Of a DNA stretch of 64,000 nucleotides, positions 1 through 11,740 are shown piece by piece. A program made the position numbers and the translations under genes. The notes beneath the pieces are model-generated. The model was not told the DNA's origin, did not search any database, and was given only the letters and a program-made list of their open reading frames with translations. This DNA comes from Neoscytalidium dimidiatum (taxonomy: Eukaryota; Ascomycota; Dothideomycetes; Botryosphaeriales; Botryosphaeriaceae), in NCBI GenBank assembly GCA_037367355.1, contig CM074701.1, positions 248,001-312,000 of the forward strand. The letters run 5' to 3'. Numbering within the stretch: the first letter of the stretch is position 1; every line of letters begins with the position of its first letter.

Positions 1-120
1 TCGGGCGATGTGATGGACCGGATGTTTGACGAGATCAGCGCAGCGGAGGGCTGGGAAAGCGAAGATCTGGAGGTGGAGCTGGAGTGGGGAACCGGGCTGG
101 TCCTCGCGCGGAGGAAGTGA
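1..120 (+). CDS. 3' end of an unidentified protein (39 codons)
   Basis: The first 120 bases are open in frame 1 and end in TGA at 118-120. The peptide is acidic in the middle and ends LEWGTGLVLARRK. The ending loosely resembles the last strand of a SAM-dependent methyltransferase, but this is only an impression and no catalytic motif lies in the window. The gene starts outside the window. The frame could be fortuitous; the main support is an uninterrupted 39-codon frame with coding-like composition at the window edge. Confidence 0.4.
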   Translation, partial: SGDVMDRMFDEISAAEGWESEDLEVELEWGTGLVLARRK

Positions 121-782
121 TGGGAGGTGGAAATGTTAGGCAGGAAGCGAGGACCGCGGCAGAAGTCATGGTGCCGCAGATAGAGTTTGGTGAAGGCTCG
201 GTGTTGATAAGCTGAGGGAGAGCACACAGATATCTTTACTGCGGCTTGGGGCTGATAGTGGCGAGCAAGTGCTTAACGGCGGAACTGGGCAGTGTCAGAG
301 GGGTCCATGGCAGCGACGTCCAGGCTTTCACATGACAGGATGACGTTTTGTGTTGATGTTTGGGCGGTTGCCTCTGCAACGCATGGGCCGGCCCCAGTGT
401 GGCCTGCGCGTCGGGCGCTCACTCAACTCCTGGACATCTGTCAACCGTGCAACACCAACTTCATTTCTGCTGTACAACCTCAGCCTCGCCTCCCGCATTC
501 CGCCTTTGCATTTCTGCTGCATTTGCTCGCCAGCTTTTCACTCCGCATAAACGTCCTCGCACAAAGCCAAGAACATGGTACGCTCGCCTCCAGCTGCCCA
601 TTCCGCTTTCGGCGCCCTCCCTGAAGCCGCCATCCCCCAAACAACCCCCTCCCCGCCCGGCTGTCAACACAGCCGCCCCAAACACACTCTTCGCTCCCCA
701 AATCCTACTTCTTGCGCGAGCGCTATTCTCCTACGCCCACTACCCTCTTTCTATCATCACTACAACACTCAGCGCATCCGTT
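121..782. promoter_or_regulatory. Intergenic region and 5' leader of the myosin light chain gene
   Basis: No gene is supported here. The last 250 bases before the ATG at 783 are rich in pyrimidine runs (C- and T-rich from about 560 on), which is usual for leaders of highly expressed filamentous-fungal genes. No TATA box or named operator was recognised. Confidence 0.4.
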
Positions 783-1466
783 ATGTCGTACGACAACTCA
801 CAAGCCCAGGCCTCGACCAACTACAAGGAAGCCTTCCAGCTCTTCGACAAGCGCGGCAACGGCCGCGTTTCGCTCGACTCGCTCGGCGACCTCCTCCGCG
901 CCTGCGGCCAGAACCCCACCATCGCCGAGATTAAGGACCTTGAGAAGCAGGCCGGTGGTGACTGTAAGTTCCCCTGCAAAGAATCATTCCGAGTACACAG
1001 TGCGCGGCGGGTAACGACGGATTGCGCCGGGCTTTCTGCCGCAAAAGCTGCATGCTGTTCGGCGTATGGCCGACTTAACGCCCTAAAATGATGGCTGACA
1101 TGGACTCTCTCGCCAACAGTCGATTTCGAGACCTTTTCCAAGATCCTGAACCGCCCCGGCGGCTTCCGCGACCCCGGCGACATCGACGAGTACTGCCGCG
1201 GTTTCGAGGTCTTTGATCAGAATCGCACCGGTTTTATCGGAGTCGGCCAGCTGCGCTACATCCTCACGAATCTGGGTGAGAAGATGTCGGACGACGAGGT
1301 GGACGAGCTCCTGAAGGCCGTCGATACCAGCTCCGGCGAAATCGCGTACAGGGGTATGTACTTTGCTTGTCCACGCACAAGATTTCTGGCTCCATGAAAA
1401 TTTCATGGATGGGTTTGCTCATACTAATGGCCTACAGATCTCGTCTCGACCATCCTGGCCAACTAA
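783..1466 (+). CDS. cdc4: Essential myosin light chain (Cdc4-like, EF-hand)
   Basis: Three exons (783-963, 1120-1353, 1438-1466) join in phase to a 147-residue protein. The introns start GTAAGT and GTATGT and end CAG. The product is a calmodulin-fold protein: residues 15-55 carry a degenerate EF-hand around FDKRGNGRVSLDSLGDLLRACG, residues 80-120 a second around FDQNRTGFIGVGQLRYIL, and the C-terminus ends DLVSTILAN. Length and the LGEKMSDDEVDELL segment match fungal essential light chains. These bind the IQ motif of type II myosin and act in contractile-ring assembly and septation. Most calcium-ligand positions are not the canonical D-x-D-x-D/S set, consistent with calcium-independent binding. 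The start was chosen because the sequence MSYDNSQ begins the conserved region and upstream frame extension is low-complexity. A generic calmodulin-like protein is the only real alternative. Confidence 0.88.
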
Positions 1467-2444
1467 GCGCATGCGCGAGGCACGATTGTTTCCATCTACT
1501 CCTTCTCTCCTGCACCCGTAACGACGAACGAGACGCACACCAATCGGCGACGATGCGGCTTTTGACTAGCTTAATTAGGGATTCTTGCTTTTGGGCGTTC
1601 ACTGGGACTTTATAGGCGGAACGGGAATCCTTGCATTACGCGCAATGTTGTAGGGGCAGAAAGAGGAATACACATACGATGAAATGCGGTGTTGTGAGGA
1701 AGGGATGAGCGCCGAATGGTATTCCCACACATGGAGATACCGGACGGTGGACTCTGCGATGCAGGTCGATAGTAGACTTTATATGCAAATATCGAGGGAT
1801 ATATCCCAACCAAAGCAGCTTGGATTCTCTGGCGTAGGGTCGGAAGATGGATGCTCGGCGTGGAAGACCGGCGATGTTGATTTGGACAAGTCAACGGCAG
1901 TCGGCAAAGTTGAGAGTCGTGATTTCAAAGACGTAGATGGGTTAGGTTCGGCATGAAGTGACGTTACCCAGCATTGAGGGACGTCCTGTGGTTGCATATA
2001 ATTTACCGGAGAACGAGGTTGCTTCACAGACGAGATTTCGTTTCAATCTATGCACCTGTAAGCCTCGCGCACACAGTATCTAGGTTGTTTTTTCGGAGAA
2101 GGTTAACAACTGCCCCCTACGAGACTGTGAAGGTGGACAATCATATCGGCCAAGCTCACATTGCCCAGCGGACCCTCGGCAAAGGCACATGCAAATCATG
2201 CGTGTGATTAGCCGTCCACTCGGCTCGCCTCGTGGGTTTGTTGGGCAACAACAGGGCTCAGCCGTCGGCCATGGCGTCACTCGTCAGCGCAAGCGGCCGG
2301 CTCCAGCGCGCCTCGTGATGCCCCGCCAAACCCCACATCAACATCCCACCAAGTTCCACTGCGCGCATCTCTCTCACTCTCTCCTCTCACATCTACCCTC
2401 ACCTATACCACAGTCCTTCACAAACAGCACCGACCATAGTCGCC
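1467..2444. other. Intergenic region without recognised genes
   Basis: About 980 bases hold the 3' trailer of the light-chain gene and the promoter of the acyl-CoA-binding protein gene. The 100 bases before the ATG at 2445 are CT-rich (repeated ctctct and cacc runs), a typical fungal pyrimidine-rich core promoter or leader. Short open frames here show no family resemblance. Confidence 0.4.
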
Positions 2445-3017
2445 ATGCCTGCCACCGAGGAACAGTTCAAGGCTGCCTTCACTGAGGTTCGCAACCTTGC
2501 TTCCCAGCCGACGCAGGAGGAGCAGCTTGACGTGAGTATTTTTCTTTTCTCTGCCTTCGCGTGTTGCTGTAGAGTCCTCGACGCTTTATATCGGTTACGT
2601 TGTTGGTGAATCTGTCGCTGATATCATATGCGCGTGTATAGCTCTACGCCCTTGCCAAGATCGCGCAGAACGAGGACATCGAGCAGAAGAAGGTCGGCAT
2701 GTTCAACATCAGGGTACGTCACAGGTCCCGTTTCCTACCTCCTGCTCTTCCACGAATGCACACTTCGTGTGCCATAATTGTGTTGCAAAACAGTCCCTGA
2801 GCCGACGACGAGCGTGGGCCATGGGTTCTATCATCCTTCTGGATTTTCTACATGAAATCATATACTGATGACTGCCTCTGTGCGTACGAAACAACAGGAG
2901 AAGACGATGAAGAACCACTGGCAGAAGAAGCTCGACGAAGGCATCACGCCCGACCAGGCCCGCGACCAGTATGTCCAGCTTGTCGAGAAGTTGAAGACTA
3001 CCTACGGCACCAAGTAG
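2445..3017 (+). CDS. Acyl-CoA-binding protein
   Basis: Exons 2445-2531, 2642-2713 and 2898-3017 give 92 residues, all splice junctions in phase 0. The protein aligns through its length with the four-helix ACBP fold: EVRNLASQPTQEEQL (helix 1/2), LYALAKIAQNEDIE, GMFNIREKTMKNHW, and DQYVQLVEKLKTTYG (helix 4). Of the residues known in animal ACBP to hold the ligand, equivalents of Tyr28, Lys32, Lys54 and Tyr73 are present, while the Tyr31 position is Ala. The role is cytosolic buffering and transport of medium- and long-chain acyl-CoA esters. Length agrees with the 86-100 residues of stand-alone ACBPs. The family call is firm; the KKV-GMFN loop is more divergent than usual. Confidence 0.85.
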
Positions 3018-5211
3018 ACGGTCATGTCGGGTACTATAGCTGCAGGATGGGTTGGGAGGGAGGCTATGAAGTAGCCGTAGCGGCATTATATGAATACCAG
3101 CAACGACTGAAGGTCGCTTCGACCGAGACTGACCCTTGATGGACTCTTTGCTCGGATGCTCGCGTATATGAGATGGCTGCAACGTGGAATGACGGTCGCT
3201 GAACTAGCTGGATATACCTTGTTCAGCCGCAGAGACCTGTGAATGTTCTTGGCGAGCTTGCCCAGTTTTCCGGCTGCTTGGTCCCTGATCTAACATGATG
3301 AGCAGTCTGGTGAATAGTAGACCATAATCATTTGCGCCACTCTAAAATACTCCGCCTGTGTACACCTATCCCCTCTTTCTATTGTCCGTCGCTGATTCAA
3401 CATTATTATCATTTGCTATTTTTGACTTCAGCCTTCCCAATATCCCTACTCCTAAACTGCCTCCATGGATATTCCCAGCCCAGCCCCGGACACCTTTTAA
3501 GCTATTTCTTCGCAATCATTCATGTGATGAGCGTTAAAATTCAGACCCTGCGATCTCGCACAAAACAAAACCAGTTCCTGAACACTGATATGCCCATTTC
3601 CGTAACTAATGCTTCCACCGTATCTGAGAAGAAGCCCGATATGATACATCACCGACCAGCACCAAATCCTACTGGACACATTGGGAGCTCCTAGGTCGTT
3701 ATAATGCTGTCCCGGAAAACTCTCGGGTCGCTCGAAATGAGAAAGTCGCCATGTAGGCTATCAGAACAGTTGCTCACGTCCACGTCCACTTAAAACCCCA
3801 CAAAGACTCGTCAGATAACCGTCAAGCGAAACTAGAAGTATATAGATGACCCTGAGTACATGTAAGGGTTTTCCTCTAGCTCCTTATAGTGGTTGTAAAT
3901 AGAAGTATTTTCAGACCGATATAGTAAACATTGCTTTGCAATAACTATGACATAGGACTTCATCTTTGCAAATATAATTCAATTTTTCTCTGCTCATCCT
4001 TCTTAACTAATGAGTCGAGAGGTCTGTTCCTCTGTTACTACAGAATGTCCGTAGGTGTGAAAATGACCATCCATACTGATACTGGGCAGTGCTCCTGCAG
4101 CATACGGGACATAGCGGGCCTACGTCCCCAAAGTATATAGGACTACAACCTTCTGTTATAATTCCGGGTAGATAAGACTCTGTAAGATCCGCTTATAGTA
4201 ACTAATAAGACGATGTGTCTGCCTCCTTTCGCGCTAAAAATAATGCCATACCGTTCGGATAACCTCTCAGCCCTTTTCTCGCGTAATCAATGATCAGGTC
4301 GTTAAGCTACGATGAGTCTGCGCCAAAGTACTCATGCTGGGTAATCCACGAGTCGATATCGGCTCCACACCGATTTTCTTTCCGAATATCAGCATGATTC
4401 AGAGTGTCGGATCCTTTTCCGAGCCGTTTATAAAGCAGGGGCCTGACTCGTTTCAAGTCAACCATCTAGACTTGAAAGCTGAACTTCCTGTGAGAACCAA
4501 CACAAAGCTCTCTCTATTACTATTTTGATGGAGACTGCACGTCTCTCTCGTGCGTCTAAACAATATGAATATGCTCCAGAGAGTCCTTAATCCGCTGTGG
4601 ACATTGATCTTCATTCATCCTCTTGTTTTCCACTTTCCAAGAACTTGGCAGGAGCTCGTGCGGACCACATCCCCGAATGGACATAACTCCCTCTTTCTTA
4701 TCCGCGCGTCCATCGACCTCGAACAGGTTCTACATACCGAGGACACCAAGTAACAAGAATTTCTGCCCGCGTGAGGTCATTGTTCCCCGCGAACAAGCTC
4801 TTGGTCTGAAACCACCCGCGTTACAACCCACCGTCCTACGTTTTTCCTGATTTGACGGACACTGAAAAAAGCAAATATACCATGCCCCAAAGGGGAACAA
4901 ATGCACAATCCACCGCATATGCGTTAGAACTATTTCCTACACACCATTCCCAATTCCACTTAATAGTCGAATTCCAAACCCCCGAAACCCCGGAGTTGCC
5001 CATCGAAAGGAAGTGGTATAATGCGCCCTCCGAAAAATAATCGCAATGATCCGATACCCACCCCCTTCCTTCCCCCCTCCGCCCAATCCCAACCCGACCC
5101 CCCCATCTCCCAGCATTAAACTTTTTTTTTCCCACTTCCCTCGATTCTTTTCCAAAAATAGCCACACATACACGCAAACTCCACGCGCGCATACGCACAA
5201 GCCCCTGTTCT
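3018..5211. other. 2.2-kb convergent intergenic region, nothing recognised
   Basis: This stretch lies between the 3' ends of the ACBP gene and the rhodopsin-domain gene. Composition is near 48% GC, open frames are short and lack family features, and no repeat, tRNA or terminal inverted repeat was noticed. Pyrimidine-rich DNA at about 5,050-5,160 is the 3' flank of the minus-strand gene. Confidence 0.35.
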
Positions 5212-5717
5212 TCAGGGCATGATCTTCCGCCCGGGATGCCCGTCCTCCGACACGGCGACGTAGTCGTCGTAGCTGCTGGGCGGGAAGCCGAGCCGGATGT
5301 CGCGCTGCTGCAGCTGCCGCGCGACATCCGGCGGGTCGATCGGCGTCGGCGGCTGCGGCGTCGCGACGAGGCTGCGGTCGGCCTCGTGGCTCGCCGTCAC
5401 GCTGTCGTACCCGTCGTCGTGCTCGTGCTCGTGCTCGTGCTCGTCGTCCGTCGCCAGCCCCGTCGCCCCGCCCAGGTCGTCCATCAGGATCACCGTGTCG
5501 CTCTTGGCGGCGCCCTTGTTGCTGGCGAGCGCCGCCGCCGCCGCCGCCGGGATCGCGAGCGTCGTGCCGCCCGGCGAACGCGGATTCGAGCTCGTTGTCG
5601 TGGTGTCGGTGGTGGTGGTGGTGGTTGTGAGCGTGGTGTTGGTGCCCCATAGGCTCCAGCTGCGCTTCTGCCGGATGCGGTGGGCCGGGTCGAGCGGTGA
5701 GGGGTTGTTTTCGATGT

Positions 5718-5759
<42 letters not shown>

Positions 5760-6900
5760 CGTGGTTCTCGCGGGACGCCCGCGACTCGTGGTTGGAGAAG
5801 ACGCACGGGAAGAGGCGCACGAGGAGCGGCTTGCAGCATGGCAGGCACGCGCAGATGAGCCCGACGTTGGTTTCGAGCGCCAGGATGATGTAGTTCCACA
5901 CCCCGTCCCAGTACGGGTCGCGCGATTTGAACCACACGGTGAAGAACCACATGCGCAGGACGCCGGCGACGCAGATGCTGTTTTTGCCGAGGAAGGGCTG
6001 ATGTCAGGGTGAGGAGGTCTTTGGATGCGGGAGGATTGGGGAACGTGTAGGGGAGATGGGAGTAACGGAGACTTACATTACGCCTACGCAGAAAAGGCCT
6101 ATGAGCCCCCATCGTTGCTCCTTTGGTACGTGCATTCCCCATATGAAGCGGGCTGGCCAGAGGAAGATGCACAGGTCGCTGAGGCTGTTCAGCGCCGCCG
6201 TCGTGATGAGAAAGTCTTGCTGGTTGATGCAGTCCCGGTTGAATCTGATGCGGTCCGTGGTGTTGGACACGGGCGGACAGTTGACGTATTGGTCGATTTG
6301 AGGGATGACGGTGCTGATGCACCAGCATACGGAGTAGATCATCATTCCCTTGCAGAAGTAGTCGTTGAACGTTTGCATTGGGAAGATGCGCAAGTAGTTT
6401 AGGCAAATGGAGACTTTGGTGAGCGCCACGCCTATGGGATAGAGGATCTCGAATATTATGTTTATCTGGTAGATATATCAATAAGTGAATTCCTGGAAGC
6501 TAGACGGTTGAGATGGAGTTTGTTCTGATGCTCACCCTCAGCGCTTCTTGGACCCATTCTGGCTTTACATCCCATAGATGCCTGGTGAGGTGAAGATGCA
6601 TGGTCGAATATAGGCTTGTTATTGTCACGGTTGCCAGGCAGGCCTTGAATATGTATGCTGATCAGCACTCGAGTGAGTAACAATTGGGTATATAGAGTGG
6701 CATACCCATGCTGGCAACATGAACCAGTCGTCCCATGCCAGTATGCGTCTTAGCACTGCTCTGCTGTAAAAGCGAGCGGCGACAGCCAGTGTCATGAAAA
6801 ACAACAGCGGAATCTCAATGGATGCAATGTAGGGAACGCGATCGGGAGGGTCGACGAAGTTAGGCGCTGGCCAGCTTGCCGCACCCCCGGCATCTGCCAT
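5212..6900 (-). CDS. Rhodopsin-domain (PTH11-like) integral membrane protein
   Basis: Four exons on the minus strand (6900-6706, 6643-6536, 6465-6077, 5977-5212) give 485 residues with consistent phases. The N-terminal ~290 residues hold about seven hydrophobic segments and the usual landmarks of the fungal rhodopsin-like family: WDDWFMLPAW after the first helix, a long extracellular loop with paired cysteines (VNCPP and RDCINQQ), then SLSDLCIFLWPARFIWG and the last helix ICACLPCCKPLL. These proteins are putative G-protein-coupled receptors of the plasma membrane, of mostly unknown ligand. The 190-residue tail is intracellular, low-complexity and polar: a 13-Asn run, a poly-Thr tract, poly-Ala and alternating His-Glu. 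For the last intron the acceptor giving VIICVAGVLRMW was preferred because it restores the helix. No CFEM domain is present. Confidence 0.82.
5417..5440. repeat. (GTGCTC)n microsatellite coding for alternating Glu-His
   Basis: A short GTGCTC/GCTCGT repeat inside the last exon of the rhodopsin-domain gene encodes an EHEHEHEH stretch on the minus strand, in the cytoplasmic tail. It is likely length-variable between strains. Confidence 0.7.
5717..5760. repeat. (TTG)n microsatellite coding for poly-Asn
   Basis: About 13 TTG units on the plus strand encode a run of asparagines on the minus strand in the tail of the rhodopsin-domain protein, immediately after the seventh membrane segment. Replication slippage would change tail length without breaking the frame. 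Confidence 0.85.
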
Positions 6901-9900
6901 GATGCATTATGACGCCGAAGGCTCGTATAGAAAATTCAAAAGGAGCGCGCAACTGCGAACATCAAAAAGAGCGGTATAGGAGTGAAATAGATGGGATGGT
7001 CCGCTCAAAGGTTACAAGGGAAGAAAAGCTTCGGTACGCGTTCAAAGGGCACCGAGCGGCGCGCGCACAATAAGATCTGCGTGCATCCCTTCATGTGACG
7101 AAACGCTGGGCCCAGAGCTTGCCGTCGCTGCGGCGGGGTGGGCGGCAGATTATCTGGAGCGTTTTAAGCTTCATCCGGGCCTGGGTGTCCTGCCTCCTTA
7201 CGGGCACCGTCGCCCGCTGTGATTGGACAAGTCTTTAGGAACCTCCGTCGACGCGTTTCCCCCAGGCTCCCTTTTTTTTATTGAACCTCTTCAGGCCAGC
7301 AGGGCCCCCGGCCTTCCAACAATTCTGACTTTTCGTTACGCACGCTGCGCATTTCCACCGCTGGACTGCAATTTTGCAGGACCATTGCTCCTCTGGCCCC
7401 TTTTCCCGACATTATTACTTTAAGCTGAAGGGAACTCCTGCTGCTCGCTTCAGCGCCAGCATGAGAACTGCCGCAGAAAGCGGAAGCAGGGCAGTGTCCG
7501 CATTAACCAAGACCTGGAGCACGCTCGCAAGGATTGTTACTCGAGCCCCTGTATGTAGCGCGTTCGGACGTCGCGAGTGCCGGCTTAACCGCATTCCCTG
7601 GTCTGGCTTGCGGGCGGATTCCGTTCGTGGCTGACAGCCATGCCCGCTGTGACTGGCTAATTGCGGGCGCGGTGGAAAATAGTAACGGACTGCCTTTCCC
7701 GTTGTGGTAATTCACCATCGTCAGACAGACCACTGCGAGTAATGGAACAATGAGGATTCTCGCCGCGAAGCGAGATGGCTGTGTTTCGTCAAGGCCCCCG
7801 TGAGAGTCGATGCGGAACCGCCTATGCGTCTCAGTACGTGCGCGAAGTGTAGTTTAGTTCAACATCTTCTCTTCTGCGCGACGCCTTCGCCTTCCAGCTC
7901 GTCGTAGCCTTGTGTTGTCTTGACTCGGCTTGCGGTTCTCAGAGGTCGGGAAGTGATCGGGGAAGGTTACCTCCCCACAACCGGGACAAGAGATGGACGC
8001 TGGAGCTAGGAGTGCTAGTGATACCCTAGCCGTTCATGGCGTCGTGGGCTTGGTGAGGCGTTCGAGCGATGCCGCTAGTAAGCCTGAGAGCGTCGCTGCA
8101 AGGTACAGGGCAACATCATCGTGAGTGCGGACAAACACCTCCTTAGTAATAAATCTTCCGCTGACACATCTGCCGCAGCACTGTGATCGTCATCAACAGG
8201 TCGGAGTTCCGGAGAAAGAACATGACGTCGCTCGGATGGTCGGTTTCCGATGATTTCTGCGGGGAGGCTCGAAACAGCCGCGGCAGCTCCAACGGTGATT
8301 AAAACCGCCCGACTGTAGTATGGAAAGGTTACTGCACCCTCGCACGATTGCGTGTCACGACCAACCCATCCGACGTCAGATGGGCGGCAAAGGAGAAGGC
8401 CAGAGTCTAGAATCGAGGCAATGAGAAGTGTGAAGAAAATAGTAAAAGGTGCGTCTTGCATGAAAGTTCCCGCTGCGACGGGCCAGGGCGACCAAGCTGT
8501 TGCTACTGCTCTCTTCGATGCGGGCCACTCCGGTGCGTGCTCAGCCTTGGGCATCCCCTGCATCATCGGTTTCGCGTGGATCCGGCCATGCGGGCCAGGG
8601 TGGTACTGTCTGCCAATTACTCGGCCCGCTGTACGTCGATACCGGCAACCCACGCGCACCTCCACTAGGCACGTTTCAGCTGCTCTGCCGCCCGAAAGCG
8701 GCTTGCCGGAATCCTGCGGATTGACAAACTTTCTACGGGCTCGGTCGGCTAATCGGGATTCCGAGTCCGGTCCTGCTCCGACAAGCACCGAGAGGATGCG
8801 GTGGGGGCTAAGGGTTTAAGCGGTGAGTAGATCATATCCCTTTGACCGTCTTAGATGGACGTGATGAGAGAGAAGTCGAAAATCACTGCAGTACGTGCGA
8901 TGCGTTGATAGATGGAGTGCGGCGAAACTACCCTAAGCTTTTTCTCTCCTATTCTCCGACCCTTGCTCTTTGATGCCAAGCCTCCAGCGGTCCCACCGGC
9001 AGTGCCCAAAGGATGTCTCGCAAGTCTCCCAATACCCCGCTTCCGGCGGTTCCTGTCAGGACGAGTCCGGATAGAATATATTGGAACGTTAAGGGTCGAT
9101 CGGCAAAAAAAAAAAAAACCTTAACATTGATACATTCGAAGTGATCAGGATCGAGCATGAACGAAGCTTTCTGCTATCGTCTTCTGAAGTTTAGCTGTGA
9201 TGGTGTGCTATGAGTCTCGTCAGTCTGACCATCGCCTGATCCTCATAATCACGTATCCATCTCAGGTGACAATTTCCTCCAGTTTTCCCCGTTTTGTTTT
9301 GCCAGTAGTTGCCAATCACCTACACGGAGCGAGCCCTGAATCCACGCCAAGTATTAGTCTATGGAGTAGACACGCCCCTTCTCCGGTTCAACTCATCCGC
9401 ATTATAAAGAATGTGCTTTTAGTTCCCTACTTTTGTCTGATTTCCCTGTTTCAGGCAGAAATTCTTTGAAAGAGTTCATTATCTTCACCAAAGGTACTTA
9501 AAGACCTCATTTATTCCCGCTTACCTCACCAGTAGCGTTCGTGAGAATTAAAGTGAGAAACGCATGCCGCACTTCACGTCGTGACAAATCTTGGTCGGAC
9601 CGCCACGCGCTAGTTGCAGACGAGCTTATCAACGTCTGAGCTCACCCTCGACGAAGCCGATTGAATATCTACATCATTACCATCACTTACATCTATTATC
9701 TCATGCAATTTTCTGTGCATCAATCATCCAACAAACATCCCATCCGCTGGAATAGATTAAGAAGTTGGTATGTATATAACTTATCAGGGAACATTGGGAC
9801 TAGCTCGAATTTCTCTCATACCGTCAAGTTTGATACCAGCAGCAGGTCAAAGATAAAAGAGACATTTCGATACGCATGTCACATACCAATGCCAATTCCA

Positions 9901-10378
9901 CGCAGTCTCAGCTTGACGCCCACAACGAAGCCACTTCAGCAGGTGAAAAACAATAGAGCGCCAGATAAGCTCGTTACGAAGCATCGCGAAGCCCTTAGTA
10001 GCCACTGTACAGCTTCTATTGATTCTATCGAATGCTGGAAGACCGGCTTGATTGCTGTGGATATGCCATCTTTTGGCTTATTGTCATTCAACACCTCGTA
10101 AAAATCGTATTTCTTAGCGGAAAGCCCAACATTCAACCGTTTTCGTCCGCCAGACCAACCGGCTCGTCACGATCATATGGCACTTGACTGTAAAAGGAGA
10201 CAGGAAATATCCGACTACCGTGTATGCAGGAAAGAAGCCGGGTTACACAGATGTCTTGAGATCTGCTTACGCGACGGACGAATTCCGGCCGAAACCCTCT
10301 AACATAAGTTCATCCCCAAGGAACGTCAGCCAAAAACAACTTCTCCAAATATACTTTGTTGTCAATTACTCCACAGCC
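6901..10378. other. 3.5-kb region without recognisable genes
   Basis: GC content is ordinary (about 50%). Open frames occur on both strands at 8,075-8,819 but overlap each other and resemble no family. A run of 14 A residues lies at about 9,105-9,118. No splice-compatible chain of exons, terminal repeats or tRNA was found. The stretch contains the promoters of the rhodopsin-domain gene (left) and the NmrA-like gene (right). Confidence 0.35.
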
Positions 10379-11394
10379 ATGGCATTGACTGTTGGCATCG
10401 CCGGTATCACCGGGAAAGTCTCCATCTGTGTTGCAGAGGAACTCCTCAAGCACCGAAATGTCCTTGTCCGTGGCTATTGTCGCAATCCTAAACGTCTCCC
10501 GTTATCCCTCAAAGAAAACCCTCACGTGTCCATTACTCAGGGCGAAGTTGACGACATTTCTGCGCTACGGTCTTTCGTGAAAGGCTGTGACGTCATTGTC
10601 TGCGGCTATTTTGCAAAGGACGATGTGATGCTCGAAGGCCAGAAGCTTCTAATTGATTTAAGTGAAGAAGAGGGGGTGAAGCGCTACGTCGCAAGCGACT
10701 ACACGATCGAATTTCCTAAACTAACGCTTGGACAGTTTAAGGGAAAGGACTTTACTTTGCGGATCAAGGATTATCTTGACTCGAAGAAAGTCAAGGGAGT
10801 GCACGTCCTGGTTGGGGTCTTCATGGAGACCTTTTTCAGCCCCCAGATGGGCCTTTGGAAGCAAGACGAGAATAAAATATGCTACTATGGAACTGGAGAT
10901 GAGGTTTGGGACTTAACTACTTACCGCACTGCCGGCCAATACGTCGCTCACGTCGTCCTCGACCGCGAAGCTTCTGGCTTTTTCAGATGTAAGTAATAGA
11001 TGATACTACGCACACTACTATCTGCTTACTCTGTATAGTCCTTGGGGATCGGAAGAGCACGCACCAGATTGTAGCAGAGTTCAAGTCTGTTTACGGCGTT
11101 GAGCCTGCGGTTGAAAAGATAAGCTCCTTGGAGGACCTGGCCCAACAAGCGCAGCTGGCAGATGACCAATACAATCTTCCGTAAGTTCCAAAGTTGCTTG
11201 CAAATGATTTAAGGCTTATCTCATCTTTTTACAGGGCAGGACTATACCTTATCTTAAGCGGGTTTCTGTCACTTGAGGGAGAGCTTGATAACGCAAAGTA
11301 TCCCTCAGTAAAGCCGACTACGCTCAGACAATTCCTTGAGAATCATCCTATGTCTGAATTGAGTCAGGCAGCCGACAAAGTCACCGTGTACTAG
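10379..11394 (+). CDS. NmrA-like NAD(P)-binding oxidoreductase
   Basis: Exons 10379-10988, 11039-11180 and 11235-11394 give 303 residues. The N-terminus is a Rossmann dinucleotide-binding start, VGIAGITGKVSICVAEELL, where the usual GxxGxxG reads GIAGITG. It is followed by a basic RGYCRNP that would choose NADP(H), then GEVDDISALRSFVKGCDVIVCGYF, and SDYTIEFPKL at the place of the short-chain dehydrogenase active-site region; no YxxxK motif is evident. This pattern is that of atypical SDRs of the NmrA/isoflavone-reductase-like group, often redox sensors or secondary-metabolite reductases. Substrate is unknown. The start at 10,379 was chosen because upstream in-frame sequence is not family-like. 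It is the last intact gene before the degraded HET locus. Confidence 0.8.
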
Positions 11395-11740
11395 AATTGT
11401 GATCGAGACCAGGCTTCCTCTAGGTGGCTCAGGAATGTGGTGGCACTTCGGCCGGAATCATCCGATAGAGTGGCTGTGTGGCTGCAAGACAATCGTCTGC
11501 CTAGAACAGAGGATGATAAGGGGAGGACACAATATACCTTCTTACTCTACTTCTGGATCTTATGTTCGTCTCCCTATTTCTGGATCTTGACCGTTCCGGT
11601 GTGCTTCCCTCGCAAATCTCCTGACTAGGTTGCCATTTCTGGGGCCTCGGCGCGCCCGGCAAAACAGAGTATCAGCCACGCCCAATCCACCACATCCACA
11701 CACCCTTATTGAAGCGGCAAATGTTTGAACCGGAGGAAAC
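11395..11740. other. Spacer between NmrA-like gene and HET pseudogene
   Basis: About 350 bases with no coding signal. It would hold the trailer of the NmrA-like gene and the former promoter of the HET gene. Confidence 0.35.

Noticed and set aside
360..1091. 243-codon open frame starting far upstream of the myosin light chain
   Set aside because: Its first 140 codons are leader DNA of biased composition and it reads through the first intron; the real protein starts at 783.
3332..3694. 120-codon frame downstream of the ACBP gene
   Set aside because: Composition is not coding-like, there is no family resemblance, and it lies in the 3' flank of ACBP.
5236..5893. Plus-strand open frames opposite the rhodopsin-domain tail
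   Set aside because: They are antisense reads of microsatellite-rich coding DNA (runs of Ser, Val, Leu) without independent support.
8075..8819. Overlapping open frames of 237 codons (minus) and 155 codons (plus)
   Set aside because: They are antisense to each other, lack family motifs and membrane or domain patterns, and sit in a region with no splice-compatible neighbours; probably chance.
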